From Cellulomonas sp. RIT-PI-Y (GTDB lineage Bacteria > Actinomycetota > Actinomycetes > Actinomycetales > Cellulomonadaceae): DNA of 64,000 nt. Shown here piece by piece: positions 49,309 to 57,938 of this stretch. The DNA lies in NCBI RefSeq assembly GCF_025642745.1, contig NZ_JANZKP010000007.1, forward strand, positions 1 through 64,000. Reading direction: 5' to 3'. The position numbers and the translations under genes were made by a program. Every line of letters starts with the position of its first letter. Positions within the stretch are counted from its first letter, which is position 1. The notes under the pieces are model-generated. The model was not told the origin of the DNA. It made no database searches and saw only the letters and a program-made list of their open reading frames with translations.

Positions 49309-50676
49309 TCAGGTCTGGAGGTCACGGCGTAGCCGCATCGCGAGCAGGGCGACGTCGTCCTCGCCCGCAGCGGCGGGCAGGTCCGTCAGGAGACGGTCGC
49401 ACAGGTGATCGAGATCCTCCCGCCGGGCTCCGTCGAGGGCGGCACGGAGCAGGGCGAGCCCGTCGTGCAGGGAACGCGTGCGGTTCTCGATCAAGCCGTC
49501 GGTGTAGAGCAGGACGGTGGAGCCGCGGTCCAGCACCACCTCGTATTCCTCACGGCCCTTGTCCGGCAGAAGGCCCAGCAGTGTTCCGGGGACGCGACCG
49601 GTCAGTGTCCGCACCGATCCGCCGGATCCGACGACCAGAGGCGGAAGATGTCCGGCGTTCGACCACCGCAGACGGGCCTCTCCGCGCTGGTGTTCGTCGC
49701 GGGTCTGTTCCACGCGGGCGACCACCACGGTGGCCATGGTCGAGATCCGCAGAGTGCGCATGGCGCGGTCCAGCGCCTCGAGGATGCCGGCGGGCCCTGC
49801 CTCGGTGACCACGGCGATCGTGCGCAGCATCGAACGCAGCTGCGACATCACGGCAGCGGCCTCGAGGTCGTGCCCGGCGACGTCCCCGATGACCAGGATC
49901 GTCGCGCCGTCGGGTTGGACGAACGCGTCGTACCAGTCGCCGCCGACGCGCGCACCCTCGGAGGCGGGGCGGTAGCGCACCACGATCTGCACGTGGTCCG
50001 GCTCGACCGGAGGGGTGAGCAGTGCCTGTTGCAGCGTCGTCGCCACGTCACGCTGCCGCCGGAACCGGCGGGCATTGTCGAGGGCCAGCGCGGCCGCCCC
50101 GGTCACCTCACGCAGGGTGCGCAGTTCCGCCGGCGTCAGTGGGCTGCGGGCGGCGTCGCGGAACAGGCTCAGCGCGCCGATGGTGCGCTCGTCGCGGACC
50201 AGCGGCAGCACCGCCAGAGACTCGGGTGCCAGCTGCCCGACGAGTGCGTGCACCGGTCCTGGGTGCAGGACGGCCTGCAGGGCGTCACGCGCACCGTGGC
50301 GGACCTCGACGGTCTGGCCGTCGGCGATCGCCCGGCTGAGGAACGCCTGGGGGGTGAGCGCCGCGATCCGAGCATCGGCGTAGTCCTGCACGACGGGTCG
50401 CAGCTGCTCCTCGCGGTGCCAGGCGGCGATGTCCCGCAGTCGCCGACGCCCGGGGCGCGACTCGTCGTCGTCCACCAGTGTGACCACGCACCAGTCCGCG
50501 AGTGCCGGGACCAGGATCTGTGTCAGTCGTTCGGCGGCCACCTCGGCCACCATCGTGTCGGCCAACTGCGAGCCGACCTGTCCCAGCAAGCGAGCGCGCG
50601 ACGCGCCCGCGTCCCCCTCCCGATCCGCATCGGCCAGGTGCGTGGCCGTGTCTCCTGGACTGTCCTGCGGCTTCAC
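49309..50676 (-). CDS. GAF-SpoIIE protein serine/threonine phosphatase
   Basis: 455 residues: a GAF domain (about 30-205) and a PP2C-type SpoIIE phosphatase (about 225-450). Metal-binding motifs are GARVGGDWYDAF, VIGDVAGHDLEAA, LLYTDGLIENR and AGEDDVALLAMRL. Such proteins dephosphorylate anti-sigma antagonists in RsbU-like stress pathways. The substrate is not adjacent; the stand-alone RsbW-like kinase at 17412 is far away. Confidence 0.9.
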   Translation of the reverse strand: MKPQDSPGDTATHLADADREGDAGASRARLLGQVGSQLADTMVAEVAAERLTQILVPALADWCVVTLVDDDESRPGRRRLRDIAAWHREEQLRPVVQDYADARIAALTPQAFLSRAIADGQTVEVRHGARDALQAVLHPGPVHALVGQLAPESLAVLPLVRDERTIGALSLFRDAARSPLTPAELRTLREVTGAAALALDNARRFRRQRDVATTLQQALLTPPVEPDHVQIVVRYRPASEGARVGGDWYDAFVQPDGATILVIGDVAGHDLEAAAVMSQLRSMLRTIAVVTEAGPAGILEALDRAMRTLRISTMATVVVARVEQTRDEHQRGEARLRWSNAGHLPPLVVGSGGSVRTLTGRVPGTLLGLLPDKGREEYEVVLDRGSTVLLYTDGLIENRTRSLHDGLALLRAALDGARREDLDHLCDRLLTDLPAAAGEDDVALLAMRLRRDLQT

Positions 50677-50754
50677 CGGAACAAGGTACGGCAGCGCGCG
50701 CTCCGCGACGTCGGCGTCGGTGACCTCGGCGGCACGACGTCCTTGATCGTCGGG

Positions 50755-51378
50755 CTACGCCCTGCTGGCCAGCACGGCGTCCCATCCCTCCGGCAGCGCC
50801 TGGCGCAGCCCGCCGACCAGCAGGGTCACCATGTGCCGGACGTCGTACTCCGGGTCGGTCGGCGCCCAGGCGACCAGGTCGCCGACGGCCCGCAGCAACT
50901 GGTACGGCGTCACGGGTGCGACCACCTCCCCGGCTGCGCGGGAGGCGTCCAGCAGCTCGCCGAGCACGGGAACCAGGCGCTCGACGAACAGGGTGTGCAG
51001 CGCGGTGAATCCGGCGGCGTCGCCTTCCCACACCCGGCCGAGTCCGTGTTTGGTGCCGAGGAAGTCGACGAACTGGTGCACCCAGGCCAGGGTCGCGGCG
51101 AACGGCGAGGACGCCGAGGCCAGCAGGTCCGGCCCGGCGGCGGCGCACGCGTCGATCTGGTGGCGGTACACGGCGACGACCAGCTCCGCACGGGTCGGGA
51201 AGTGCCGGTACAGCGTGGCCACTCCCACCCCGGCGGCGGCGGCGACCTCACGGACCGGTGCGTCCACGCCGGAGGTCGCGAACACCGCGCCCGCGGCGTC
51301 GAGGAGCGCGCGCTGGTTGCGCACCGCATCGCGCCGACGGCCCGGAGCGGCCCGGTGGAGGTCCTCGGAGGGCGTCAC
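50755..51378 (-). CDS. TetR-family regulator
   Basis: 207 residues. HTH region VREVAAAAGVGVATLYRHFPTRAELV followed by a helical ligand domain. GTG at 51378 was taken as start (an upstream TTG also fits). It is divergent from an alpha/beta hydrolase, and two CGGAAC-type palindromes lie between. Confidence 0.85.
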   Translation of the reverse strand: MTPSEDLHRAAPGRRRDAVRNQRALLDAAGAVFATSGVDAPVREVAAAAGVGVATLYRHFPTRAELVVAVYRHQIDACAAAGPDLLASASSPFAATLAWVHQFVDFLGTKHGLGRVWEGDAAGFTALHTLFVERLVPVLGELLDASRAAGEVVAPVTPYQLLRAVGDLVAWAPTDPEYDVRHMVTLLVGGLRQALPEGWDAVLASRA

Positions 51379-51409
51379 GTCCCGATGATGGCACAACCCA
51401 CCGCCCTAT

Positions 51410-51476
51410 CGGAACGACGTTCCGTATCGACTGGTAACCGGAGCACGGTTCCACTACGGTTCGGAACGTCGCTCCG
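51410..51476. promoter_or_regulatory. TetR operators between regulator and hydrolase
   Basis: CGGAAC-GAC-GTTCCG (51410-51424, perfect) and CGGAAC-GTC-GCTCCG (51462-51476, one mismatch). They flank the divergent promoters. Confidence 0.7.
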
Positions 51477-51516
51477 TTTCGTTGCGGCAGCCCCTCTCCC
51501 GCTCGGAAGGTCCTCG

Positions 51517-52437
51517 ATGTCGACTCCTCCCCTCGCCCCTCCCCGTATCCCCCAGGTGATCAGCGTGCGGCCCGTCACGCTCGACTCCCCGGGCCGCGGC
51601 GCCGACCTGGAGGTCCGGATCACCGCGCCGACCGCGGGCTCGGATCTCCCGGTGATCGTCTTCGCGCACGGCTTCGGCCAGTCGATGACCGCGGCCGATC
51701 CGCTGGTGGATCACTGGACCGCGCACGGCTTCGTCGTCGTGCAGCCCACCTTCCTGGACTCCGTGAGTCTGGGGCTGACACCGGACGATCCGCGCTACAC
51801 CGACATCTGGCGGACCCGCGTCGACGACCTCGAACGCGTGATCGACGAGCTCGACACGCTCCTCGCGGCCGTCCCCGGACTCCCCGGCCGGGTGGCGGTC
51901 GACCGCCTGGCGGTGGCCGGTCACTCGTGGGGTGGTCAGTCCGTCGGGATGCTGCTCGGTGCGCGCGTCCTGGACGCCGACGGACGGCCCGGCGAGGACC
52001 GGACGGATCACCGGGTGAAGGCCGGCGTCCTGCTCTCGACCACCGGTCTCTCCCGCGGCGACCTCACGCCCTTCGCCCAGCAGAACTTCGCCTTCATGAA
52101 CCCGGACTTCACCCGGCTGTCGACCCCCACGATCGTCGTCGCCGGGGATCACGACCAGTCGCTGCTGTCGACGCGCGGTCCGGACTGGTTCACCGACGTC
52201 TACCACCACAGCCCGGGCGCGCGGCACCTCGTGACGCTGTTCGGCGGGGAGCACACCCTCGGCGGGATCCAGGACTACGGCTCCACCGCCACCACGGACG
52301 AGAGCCCGGAGCGGGTGCAGCTGGTGCGCCGCACCACGACGGCGTTCCTGCAGACCGCTCTCGGTGTCGACCCGGACGCGTGGGCCGCGGTCGCCGCCTC
52401 CGCGACCGAACCTGTCGGGCGGGTCGACTCCCAGTAG
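51517..52437 (+). CDS. Alpha/beta hydrolase (chlorophyllase/dienelactone-hydrolase-like)
   Basis: 306 residues, no signal peptide. Oxyanion loop VFAHGFGQSMT, nucleophile elbow VAGHSWGGQSVG, catalytic Asp in VVAGDHDQSLL and His in LFGGEHTLGG. GGAAGG precedes the ATG. Divergent TetR with operators suggests induction by its substrate. Confidence 0.83.
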   Translation: MSTPPLAPPRIPQVISVRPVTLDSPGRGADLEVRITAPTAGSDLPVIVFAHGFGQSMTAADPLVDHWTAHGFVVVQPTFLDSVSLGLTPDDPRYTDIWRTRVDDLERVIDELDTLLAAVPGLPGRVAVDRLAVAGHSWGGQSVGMLLGARVLDADGRPGEDRTDHRVKAGVLLSTTGLSRGDLTPFAQQNFAFMNPDFTRLSTPTIVVAGDHDQSLLSTRGPDWFTDVYHHSPGARHLVTLFGGEHTLGGIQDYGSTATTDESPERVQLVRRTTTAFLQTALGVDPDAWAAVAASATEPVGRVDSQ

Positions 52438-52537
52438 CCCGGTCCACCGGCCGGAGGGGGTGCCGCTCACCACTCGTCGGCGCCGACTCCGGCCCCGCCG
52501 GGCTCCACACCCGGGTAGTACCCGACCAGCGTCAGCC

Positions 52538-53145
52538 GGTCGGCACCGTTGAGCGCCAGGTGGTGCTGGCGAATTCGCGGGGGCCGCACGCCCTGTCCGG
52601 CCTGATCGCCGAGCTGCGTCCGCAGGCCCGGGCCGCCATCCTCGCGCAGGCGGACGTCGTCTTCCTCGCCTTCCCGTACGCGCTGTCCCAGGTCCTGCCG
52701 GCCGAGGAACCCGCGGGATCGATCGTGCTGGACAACAACAAGGACATGCCCTGGCGAGACGGGCACTTGTCCGAGGCGGACGCCGGCGGCGTGACGATCC
52801 AGGAGCTACGGCAACGGCAGCTGCCCGCCTCCCTGCTCAGCCATATCCAGTTCCACGGACGGGTCCCGATGCACGTGCCCGGTGACGCGCTCCCCCGCCC
52901 TCCTGCGGCCGGCCCGACCGCGGGGCGCATCGGACCGTCAGGCGCTGGTGGTGTCCAGCGATGATCCGGTGGCGGTCGCGTTCGTGACCCGCCTGTACGA
53001 CCAGCTGGGATTCGACCCGGTGAACAACGGGCCGCCGGCGGAGTCCTGGCGGAGTGCTCCGGGCACCCCGGTGTGGGCGGCGTCCGTCGACGGACAGAGC
53101 CGCGACCAGCTCATCCGGAACCTCGCCCTGGCACGGCGGCCCTGA
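52538..53145 (+). pseudogene. Decayed NADPH-dependent F420 reductase-like gene
   Basis: Two pieces of a COG2085-type reductase in different frames. The first (about 52538-52880) reads VVLANSRGPHALSGLIAEL, VVFLAFPYALSQ and IVLDNNKDM; the second (about 52920-53145) reads ALVVSSDDPVAVAFVTRLYDQLGFDPV and ESWRSAPGTPVW. The first piece has no start codon and lacks the G-x-G-x-x-G nucleotide-binding opening; a frameshift lies between about 52880 and 52935. It is non-functional as written. Confidence 0.7.
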
Positions 53146-53154
53146 CGACCGGGA

Positions 53155-53637
53155 CTACCGGTAGAACCCCTCCCGTAGCACGACGCCGTGCTCGAGCCAT
53201 GCCTTCAACGCGTTGAGCATGCTCGTCCACCCCTCGCAGTTGCCGAAGGCGCTGGTCGCCCCCGACGGCGTGGCGCGCCAGGACGACTCGGAGATGGTCA
53301 GCAACGTACGGGTGCCGCCGTCCACCGGCTCGAACTCGAAGGTGGTCACGGTGTACCCGGAGCCGTCGGCGGCCTCCTCCGACCCCCAGCGCACGACGAT
53401 CCGGTGCGGGGCGTCCGCCTCCACCACGTGCACCGGGACGTCACCGGGGAAGTCGTGGAAGGCCCAGGTCACCGTCTCCCCCGCCACGAGCCGGCCACGG
53501 GCGCCACCGGTGGTGAAGTACCGGGACAGCTGCGCCGGATCGGCGACCGCCTCGTACACCTGCTGGACGGGTCGGCCGATCCGCCCCGACACCGCGAAGG
53601 ACAGTTCGGTGAGTGCCTGCGTCGCCTCGTCGCTCAT
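53155..53637 (-). CDS. SRPBCC/AHSA1-family protein
   Basis: 160 residues with the START-like helix-grip pattern: GRIGRPVQQVYEAVADPAQLSRYF, VTWAFHDFPGDV and a final helix with GWTSMLNALKAWLEHG. Members bind hydrophobic ligands. It is divergent from an ArsR gene, a very common actinobacterial pair, and the start codons are only 16 bases apart. Confidence 0.87.
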   Translation of the reverse strand: MSDEATQALTELSFAVSGRIGRPVQQVYEAVADPAQLSRYFTTGGARGRLVAGETVTWAFHDFPGDVPVHVVEADAPHRIVVRWGSEEAADGSGYTVTTFEFEPVDGGTRTLLTISESSWRATPSGATSAFGNCEGWTSMLNALKAWLEHGVVLREGFYR

Positions 53638-53653
53638 GTGATAGTTTTACAAC

Positions 53654-53980
53654 ATGTCGGAGCCGGGCGTCAACGATCGCGACGACCTGGTGTTCAAAGC
53701 CCTCGCCTCGCCGGTCCGGCGCCGGATGCTCGACACCCTCAAGGCGGGGTCCTGCACCACGGGTGAGCTCTGCGCGGCCTTCCCGGACCTCGACCGCACC
53801 ACGGTCCTGCAGCACCTGCGGGTGCTCGAACGGGCCGAGCTGGTGACCGGTCGGCGGATCGGCCGGGAGCGGCACCTCACCCTGGCCCCGCTCCCGATCA
53901 AGCGCCTGCACGACCGGTGGATCGGCGACTACGCGCGCGCCGCCGTCGACCTGCTCGACGAGCTGGACCGCGAGGGCTGA
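53654..53980 (+). CDS. ArsR-family regulator paired with SRPBCC protein
   Basis: 108 residues. ALASPVRRRMLDTLKAG, TTGELCAAFPDLDRTTVLQHLRVLERAELV and GRERHLTLAP form the winged helix. No metal-binding Cys cluster, so it is of the non-metal ArsR group. TAGTTT lies 6 bases before the ATG, giving a leaderless start. It probably controls the divergent SRPBCC gene. Confidence 0.87.
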   Translation: MSEPGVNDRDDLVFKALASPVRRRMLDTLKAGSCTTGELCAAFPDLDRTTVLQHLRVLERAELVTGRRIGRERHLTLAPLPIKRLHDRWIGDYARAAVDLLDELDREG

Positions 53981-54031
53981 CGCCGGCCGGCGCGGTCCGG
54001 CCCGCCACGCCGTTCACCCGACGCCGGACCG

Positions 54032-54891
54032 TCAGCGGGGCTCGGCGGGCACGGCGGCGCGCCGCATCCGGTCCGCGGTCTCCCGCATCAGGTCGCGCAG
54101 CTCGTCCGGGGTCTCGACCACCACCTCGCACCCGAGGGCCGCGATGACCGCGGGGATCCAGTCCAGGCGCTCGGCGTGGATCTCCGCGCGGTGCCAGCGC
54201 CGGTCCGGGTCGGGCTCCCCCGGCCCGGCCGCCAGCGGTTCGATCCGGGCCACGCTCGACGGGAGGTGGTCGCGCAGCCGGGCCGCACTCGCGTCGACGT
54301 GCAGCACGACCCGCCAGCGGTAGTCGGCGTCGGCGAAGCGATCGGTCAACCCGGCCTCCGAGACGGGCTCGGCGCGGGCGGGGAACGTCGTGCAGCGGGC
54401 GCGGGCCGTGCGGATCCGGTCCACCCGGAACGTCCGGTCCTCCCCCGCGTCCGCGTCCGTGGCCACCAGGTACCACCGGCCCACGTTCGCGGCCAGGCCG
54501 TGCGGGTGGATGTCACGTCGAGAGGGTGCGCCCCGACGGTCCTGGTAGCGCAGGTCCACCACCCGACGGGATTCGACCGCCTCGGCCAGGGTCAGCAGCA
54601 CGCCGGGATCCGGCAGCCCGTCGCCCGTGCCTGGGCGAGCCCGAGGAACACCGCGACCGTCTCCTCCGCGGTGAACACGATCGGCAGCACCCGCGACCCC
54701 GTCGCGAGGCGATAGCCGCCGTACCTGCCCCGGTCGGACTCCACCCGCACACCGGCCGCGGTCAGCCGCTGGACGTCGCGCCGGATCGTGCGTTCGTCGA
54801 CGCCCAGCCGCTCCGCCCGCTCGGCGACACCACGCCGCTCGGCGGACTGCAGCAGATCGAGCAGGCGCAACGTCCGTGCGGTCGGATCGGC
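54032..54891 (-). pseudogene. WYL-domain regulator with internal deletion and frameshift
   Basis: The 5' part encodes the HTH_11 domain (RTLRLLDLLQSAERRGVAERAERLGVDERTIRRDV) up to VAVFLGLAQARA. The 3' part, in another frame, starts PGVLLTLAEAVESRR and holds the WYL-type domain (GRWYLVATD and FRVDRI). Relatives have about 80 more residues between these parts. The join at about 54600 therefore marks an internal deletion that also shifts the frame. Confidence 0.7.
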
Positions 54892-55005
54892 CATGACCAC
54901 CATGATCCTCCTCTACCGGACGGATTCCGCCCGGTATCCGCCCTAGCGTCCGCGACGACCGCCCCCGCGACCAGCGCGGGAGGTGACCAGCGGAGGAGAC
55001 ACACC

Positions 55006-55386
55006 ATGCAGCTGTCGGCCACCCGGCTCTTCACCGACGACGTCGACGCCCTCGTCGCGTTCTACGAGGCCACCACCGGCCTGCGAGCCACCCGGCTGCA
55101 CCCGATGTTCGCCGAGCTGCGCACCCCGGCCGGCACCCTCGCGATCGCGAGCACCGCGACGGTGCCCGCGCTCGGTGCCGGGGTCGCGCAGGCCCGGGCG
55201 AATCGCAGCGTCGTCCTCGACTTCCTGGTCGACGACGTCGACGCGACCTTCGCCGTGCTCCGCGAGATCGTCCACACCGTCGTGGGCGAGCCGGCCGACA
55301 TGCCGTGGGGCAATCGCTCCTTGCTGATCCGGGACCCGGACGGCACCCTGGTCAACTTCTTCACGCCCCTGCACCACGACGCCTGA
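55006..55386 (+). CDS. VOC-family protein
   Basis: 126 residues. LFTDDVDALVAFYEATTGL and NRSLLIRDPDGTLVNFFTP are the paired VOC modules. GGAGGAG lies 8 bases before the ATG. It is divergent from the broken WYL regulator, which may once have controlled it. Confidence 0.85.
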   Translation: MQLSATRLFTDDVDALVAFYEATTGLRATRLHPMFAELRTPAGTLAIASTATVPALGAGVAQARANRSVVLDFLVDDVDATFAVLREIVHTVVGEPADMPWGNRSLLIRDPDGTLVNFFTPLHHDA

Positions 55387-55513
55387 CGCGCGTCGCCAGC
55401 GCACCGCGTCCCACGGAGTACAGTGCTCGGCGAAGGCAAAACGCCGGATCCGTCCGGCGCGCACACGCGCACTCGAGGGAGTCGCCACTTCTTCCCCCGG
55501 AGGAGTGCCCCTC

Positions 55514-56875
55514 GTGCGCCACGCCTGGATCGCCCTGACCGGCCTGTCCGCTGTCTTCCTGGTCGAGATGCTGGACAACTCGATCCTCACGGTCGCCCTG
55601 CCGACCATCGGGCGGGACCTCGACGCGTCGGCCGACCAGCTCCAGCTGGTCACCAGTGCCTATGCCGTGCTGTTCGGCGGCCTGATGCTGACCCTGAGCG
55701 CCCTCGCCGACCGGGTCGGCCGCCGGCGGATCATGCTGGTCGGACTGGTGCTGCTCGGCGTGGCCGGTCTCGCGACCGCGTTCGTGCGGTCGGCGGACCA
55801 GCTGATCGGGGTCCGGGCGCTGATGGGGGTGGCGGCCGCGATGACCACGCCGGGATCGATGGCGCTGGCGTTCCGGCTGTTCGACGACGACGAGCGACGG
55901 GTGCGGGCCACCACGCTGATCTCCACCGTCGGCCTGGTGGGGCTGGCGATCGGCCCGACCGCCGGTGGATTCGTGCTCTCCTTCGCGCCCTGGCAGGTGC
56001 TGCTGCTGGTGAACGTACCGGTGGCGGCGCTGGCCTTCGGCTGCATCCGGCGCGGGGTCGCGGTCGACGACCCGGAGCAGCTGCACCGCGATCCGGTGGA
56101 CGTGCCCGGCGGCCTGCTCGGCACCGTGGCGGTCGTGCTGGCGCTGGTCGCGCCCGCCCGCGGATCGTGGTGGTGGGCCGGGGCCGCGGGGCTGGCCGTG
56201 ATCGCCTTCGTCCTGCGGGAACGGACCGCGCGGCACCCGCTGCTGGACCTCGGTCTGGTGCTCCGTCCTCTGGTCGCCAGCGGGCTGGCCTACAAGGCGG
56301 CGACCGGACTGGTGACCGCGGGGATGGGCTACCTGGTCACGCTCCAGTTCCAGCTCGCCTGGGGGTGGAGTCCCGCGCGGTCGGCGCTCGGGATGCTGCC
56401 CCAGGTCGCCGTGCTGATCGCGGGGGGCTCGCTGATCGGGCCGCTGATGCGCCGACTCGGTCTGGAGCGCGCCGCCTGGCTCAGCGCGCTGACGGTGGTG
56501 CTCGGGATCGCCGTCTACACGGTGCGCGGCTCCACGGGCTACGGCTGGGTCGTGGCGGCGCTGGTGCTGGTCGCCGCCGGGATGCGGGTCAACGGCGTGG
56601 TCGCGGGCACCAACGTGCTGCGGGGACTGCCCGCCGACCGGACCACCATCGGCGCGGCCCTGGTGGACACCTCCGCCGAGGTCGCGACCGCGGTGGGTAT
56701 CGCGATCGCCGGGACGGCACTGGCCCGGCGGTTCCCCGGCGAGCTCGCCGACTGGGGCCCGGCTCAGGTGGACGCTTTCGGCCGGGTGGTGACCGTCGCC
56801 GGGTCGGTGCTCACGGCCCTGGCCGGCGTCCTCGTGCTGGTGGGCCTTCTCCGGGCACGGCACCGGACCGCCTAG
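55514..56875 (+). CDS. MFS drug exporter (DHA2-like)
   Basis: 453 residues with 12-14 membrane helices. TM1 MLDNSILTVALPTI (D1-like motif) and motif A LSALADRVGRRRIMLVG mark the EmrB/QacA group. GTG at 55514 is chosen because AGGAG lies 8 bases upstream; a GTG at 55505 overlaps that site. The TAG stop is part of the -10 box of the next gene. Confidence 0.88.
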   Translation: MRHAWIALTGLSAVFLVEMLDNSILTVALPTIGRDLDASADQLQLVTSAYAVLFGGLMLTLSALADRVGRRRIMLVGLVLLGVAGLATAFVRSADQLIGVRALMGVAAAMTTPGSMALAFRLFDDDERRVRATTLISTVGLVGLAIGPTAGGFVLSFAPWQVLLLVNVPVAALAFGCIRRGVAVDDPEQLHRDPVDVPGGLLGTVAVVLALVAPARGSWWWAGAAGLAVIAFVLRERTARHPLLDLGLVLRPLVASGLAYKAATGLVTAGMGYLVTLQFQLAWGWSPARSALGMLPQVAVLIAGGSLIGPLMRRLGLERAAWLSALTVVLGIAVYTVRGSTGYGWVVAALVLVAAGMRVNGVVAGTNVLRGLPADRTTIGAALVDTSAEVATAVGIAIAGTALARRFPGELADWGPAQVDAFGRVVTVAGSVLTALAGVLVLVGLLRARHRTA

Positions 56876-56878
56876 GCT
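56873..56878 (+). promoter_or_regulatory. -10 box (TAGGCT) overlapping the MFS stop codon
   Basis: Starts with the stop codon of the MFS gene and ends 7 bases before the ATG at 56886; leaderless promoter for the methyltransferase. Confidence 0.5.
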
Positions 56879-56885
56879 GCGAGCC

Positions 56886-57713
56886 ATGTCCACCGCAGCC
56901 CAGCCGGTCTCCACGCGCAACGCGCGCTTCCAGCAGTGGCAGGCGCTGCTCACCAACCGCACCAAGCGCCAGCGACTCGGCGCGTTCCTGGTCCAGGGCG
57001 TCCGGCCGATCACCCTCGCACTGGAACAGGGCTGGACGGTCCGGTCCCTGCTGTTCGACGGCGACCGTGAGCTCTCCGGCTGGGCGCGGGACGTGCTCGG
57101 GTCGGTCGACGCGCACCGGTACGCGCTGACCCGGGAACTGATGGCGGAGCTGGGCGAGAAGAACACGGACGCACCGGAACTGATCGCCGAACTGGCCCTG
57201 CCGGACGACGACCTGGCACGGATCCCGGTGCCGGCGGACTTCCTCGGGGTGGTCTTCGACCGGCCGACCAGCCCGGGCAACCTCGGCTCGATCATCCGCT
57301 CCGCCGACGCGTTCGGCGCGCACGCGGTGATCGTGACCGGCCATGCCGCCGACCCCTACGACAGCGCGGCCGTCCGGGCCTCCACCGGATCGCTGTTCGC
57401 CCTGCCCACCGTGCGCCGGTCCTCCCCCGCGGACGTGCTCGACTGGCTGCGGGACCAGGACGTCCCGGTCCGGGTGCTCGGCACCGACGAGCGAGGCGAC
57501 GCCGACGTCTTCGACACCGATCTCACCGGACCCACGCTGCTGCTGGTCGGCAACGAGACCACCGGCCTCAGCGCGGGCTGGCGAGAGGCGGTGGACCGGA
57601 TGGTCAGCATCCCGATCACCGGATCGGCCAGCTCGCTCAACGCCGCCAACGCGGCGAGCGTGGTGCTGTACGAGGCCGCGCGTCAGCGGCTGCGGGCCGC
57701 CACCCGCGGCTGA
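56886..57713 (+). CDS. TrmH/SpoU-family RNA 2'-O-methyltransferase
   Basis: 275 residues. An N-terminal substrate-binding part (TNRTKRQRLGAFLVQGVR) precedes the knotted SPOUT domain: FDRPTSPGNLGSIIRSADAFG (motif 1 with the catalytic Arg), LLLVGNETTGLS (motif 2) and ITGSASSLNAANAASVVLYE (motif 3). It methylates a ribose in rRNA or tRNA; the target is unknown. Leaderless start after TAGGCT. Confidence 0.9.
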   Translation: MSTAAQPVSTRNARFQQWQALLTNRTKRQRLGAFLVQGVRPITLALEQGWTVRSLLFDGDRELSGWARDVLGSVDAHRYALTRELMAELGEKNTDAPELIAELALPDDDLARIPVPADFLGVVFDRPTSPGNLGSIIRSADAFGAHAVIVTGHAADPYDSAAVRASTGSLFALPTVRRSSPADVLDWLRDQDVPVRVLGTDERGDADVFDTDLTGPTLLLVGNETTGLSAGWREAVDRMVSIPITGSASSLNAANAASVVLYEAARQRLRAATRG

Positions 57714-57722
57714 ACGCAGCGC

Positions 57723-57893
57723 TCAGGCCGGCACCATCGCGGCACGGACCTGGTCGACCAGGGCGTCCGGCACCTCGACCAGACCGTGGTCCTGCCGTGC
57801 GTGCTGGTCCACCTGGGCCAGGATCTCGTCCTCGGTGCCGGTGAACGCGCGCGCGCAGCCGGGAACGACGTCGCCGCAACGGAATGCCTTCAT
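57723..57893 (-). CDS. DUF1059 small protein
   Basis: 56 residues: MKAFRCGDVVPGC at the N-terminus with the two family cysteines, a central EILAQVDQHARQDHG helix (the conserved H-A-x-x-x-H-G pattern) and a short end. GAGAGGA lies 7 bases before the ATG. Family length and order match; function unknown. Convergent with the methyltransferase. Confidence 0.75.
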   Translation of the reverse strand: MKAFRCGDVVPGCARAFTGTEDEILAQVDQHARQDHGLVEVPDALVDQVRAAMVPA

Positions 57894-57938
57894 CAGTCTG
57901 TCCTCTCGTCGGTGTCCACGACCCGGACCGGGTCGTTC

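Noticed and set aside
52467-52766. 99-codon minus-strand frame over the pseudogene
   Set aside because: The plus-strand frames show reductase similarity; this is the antisense reading.
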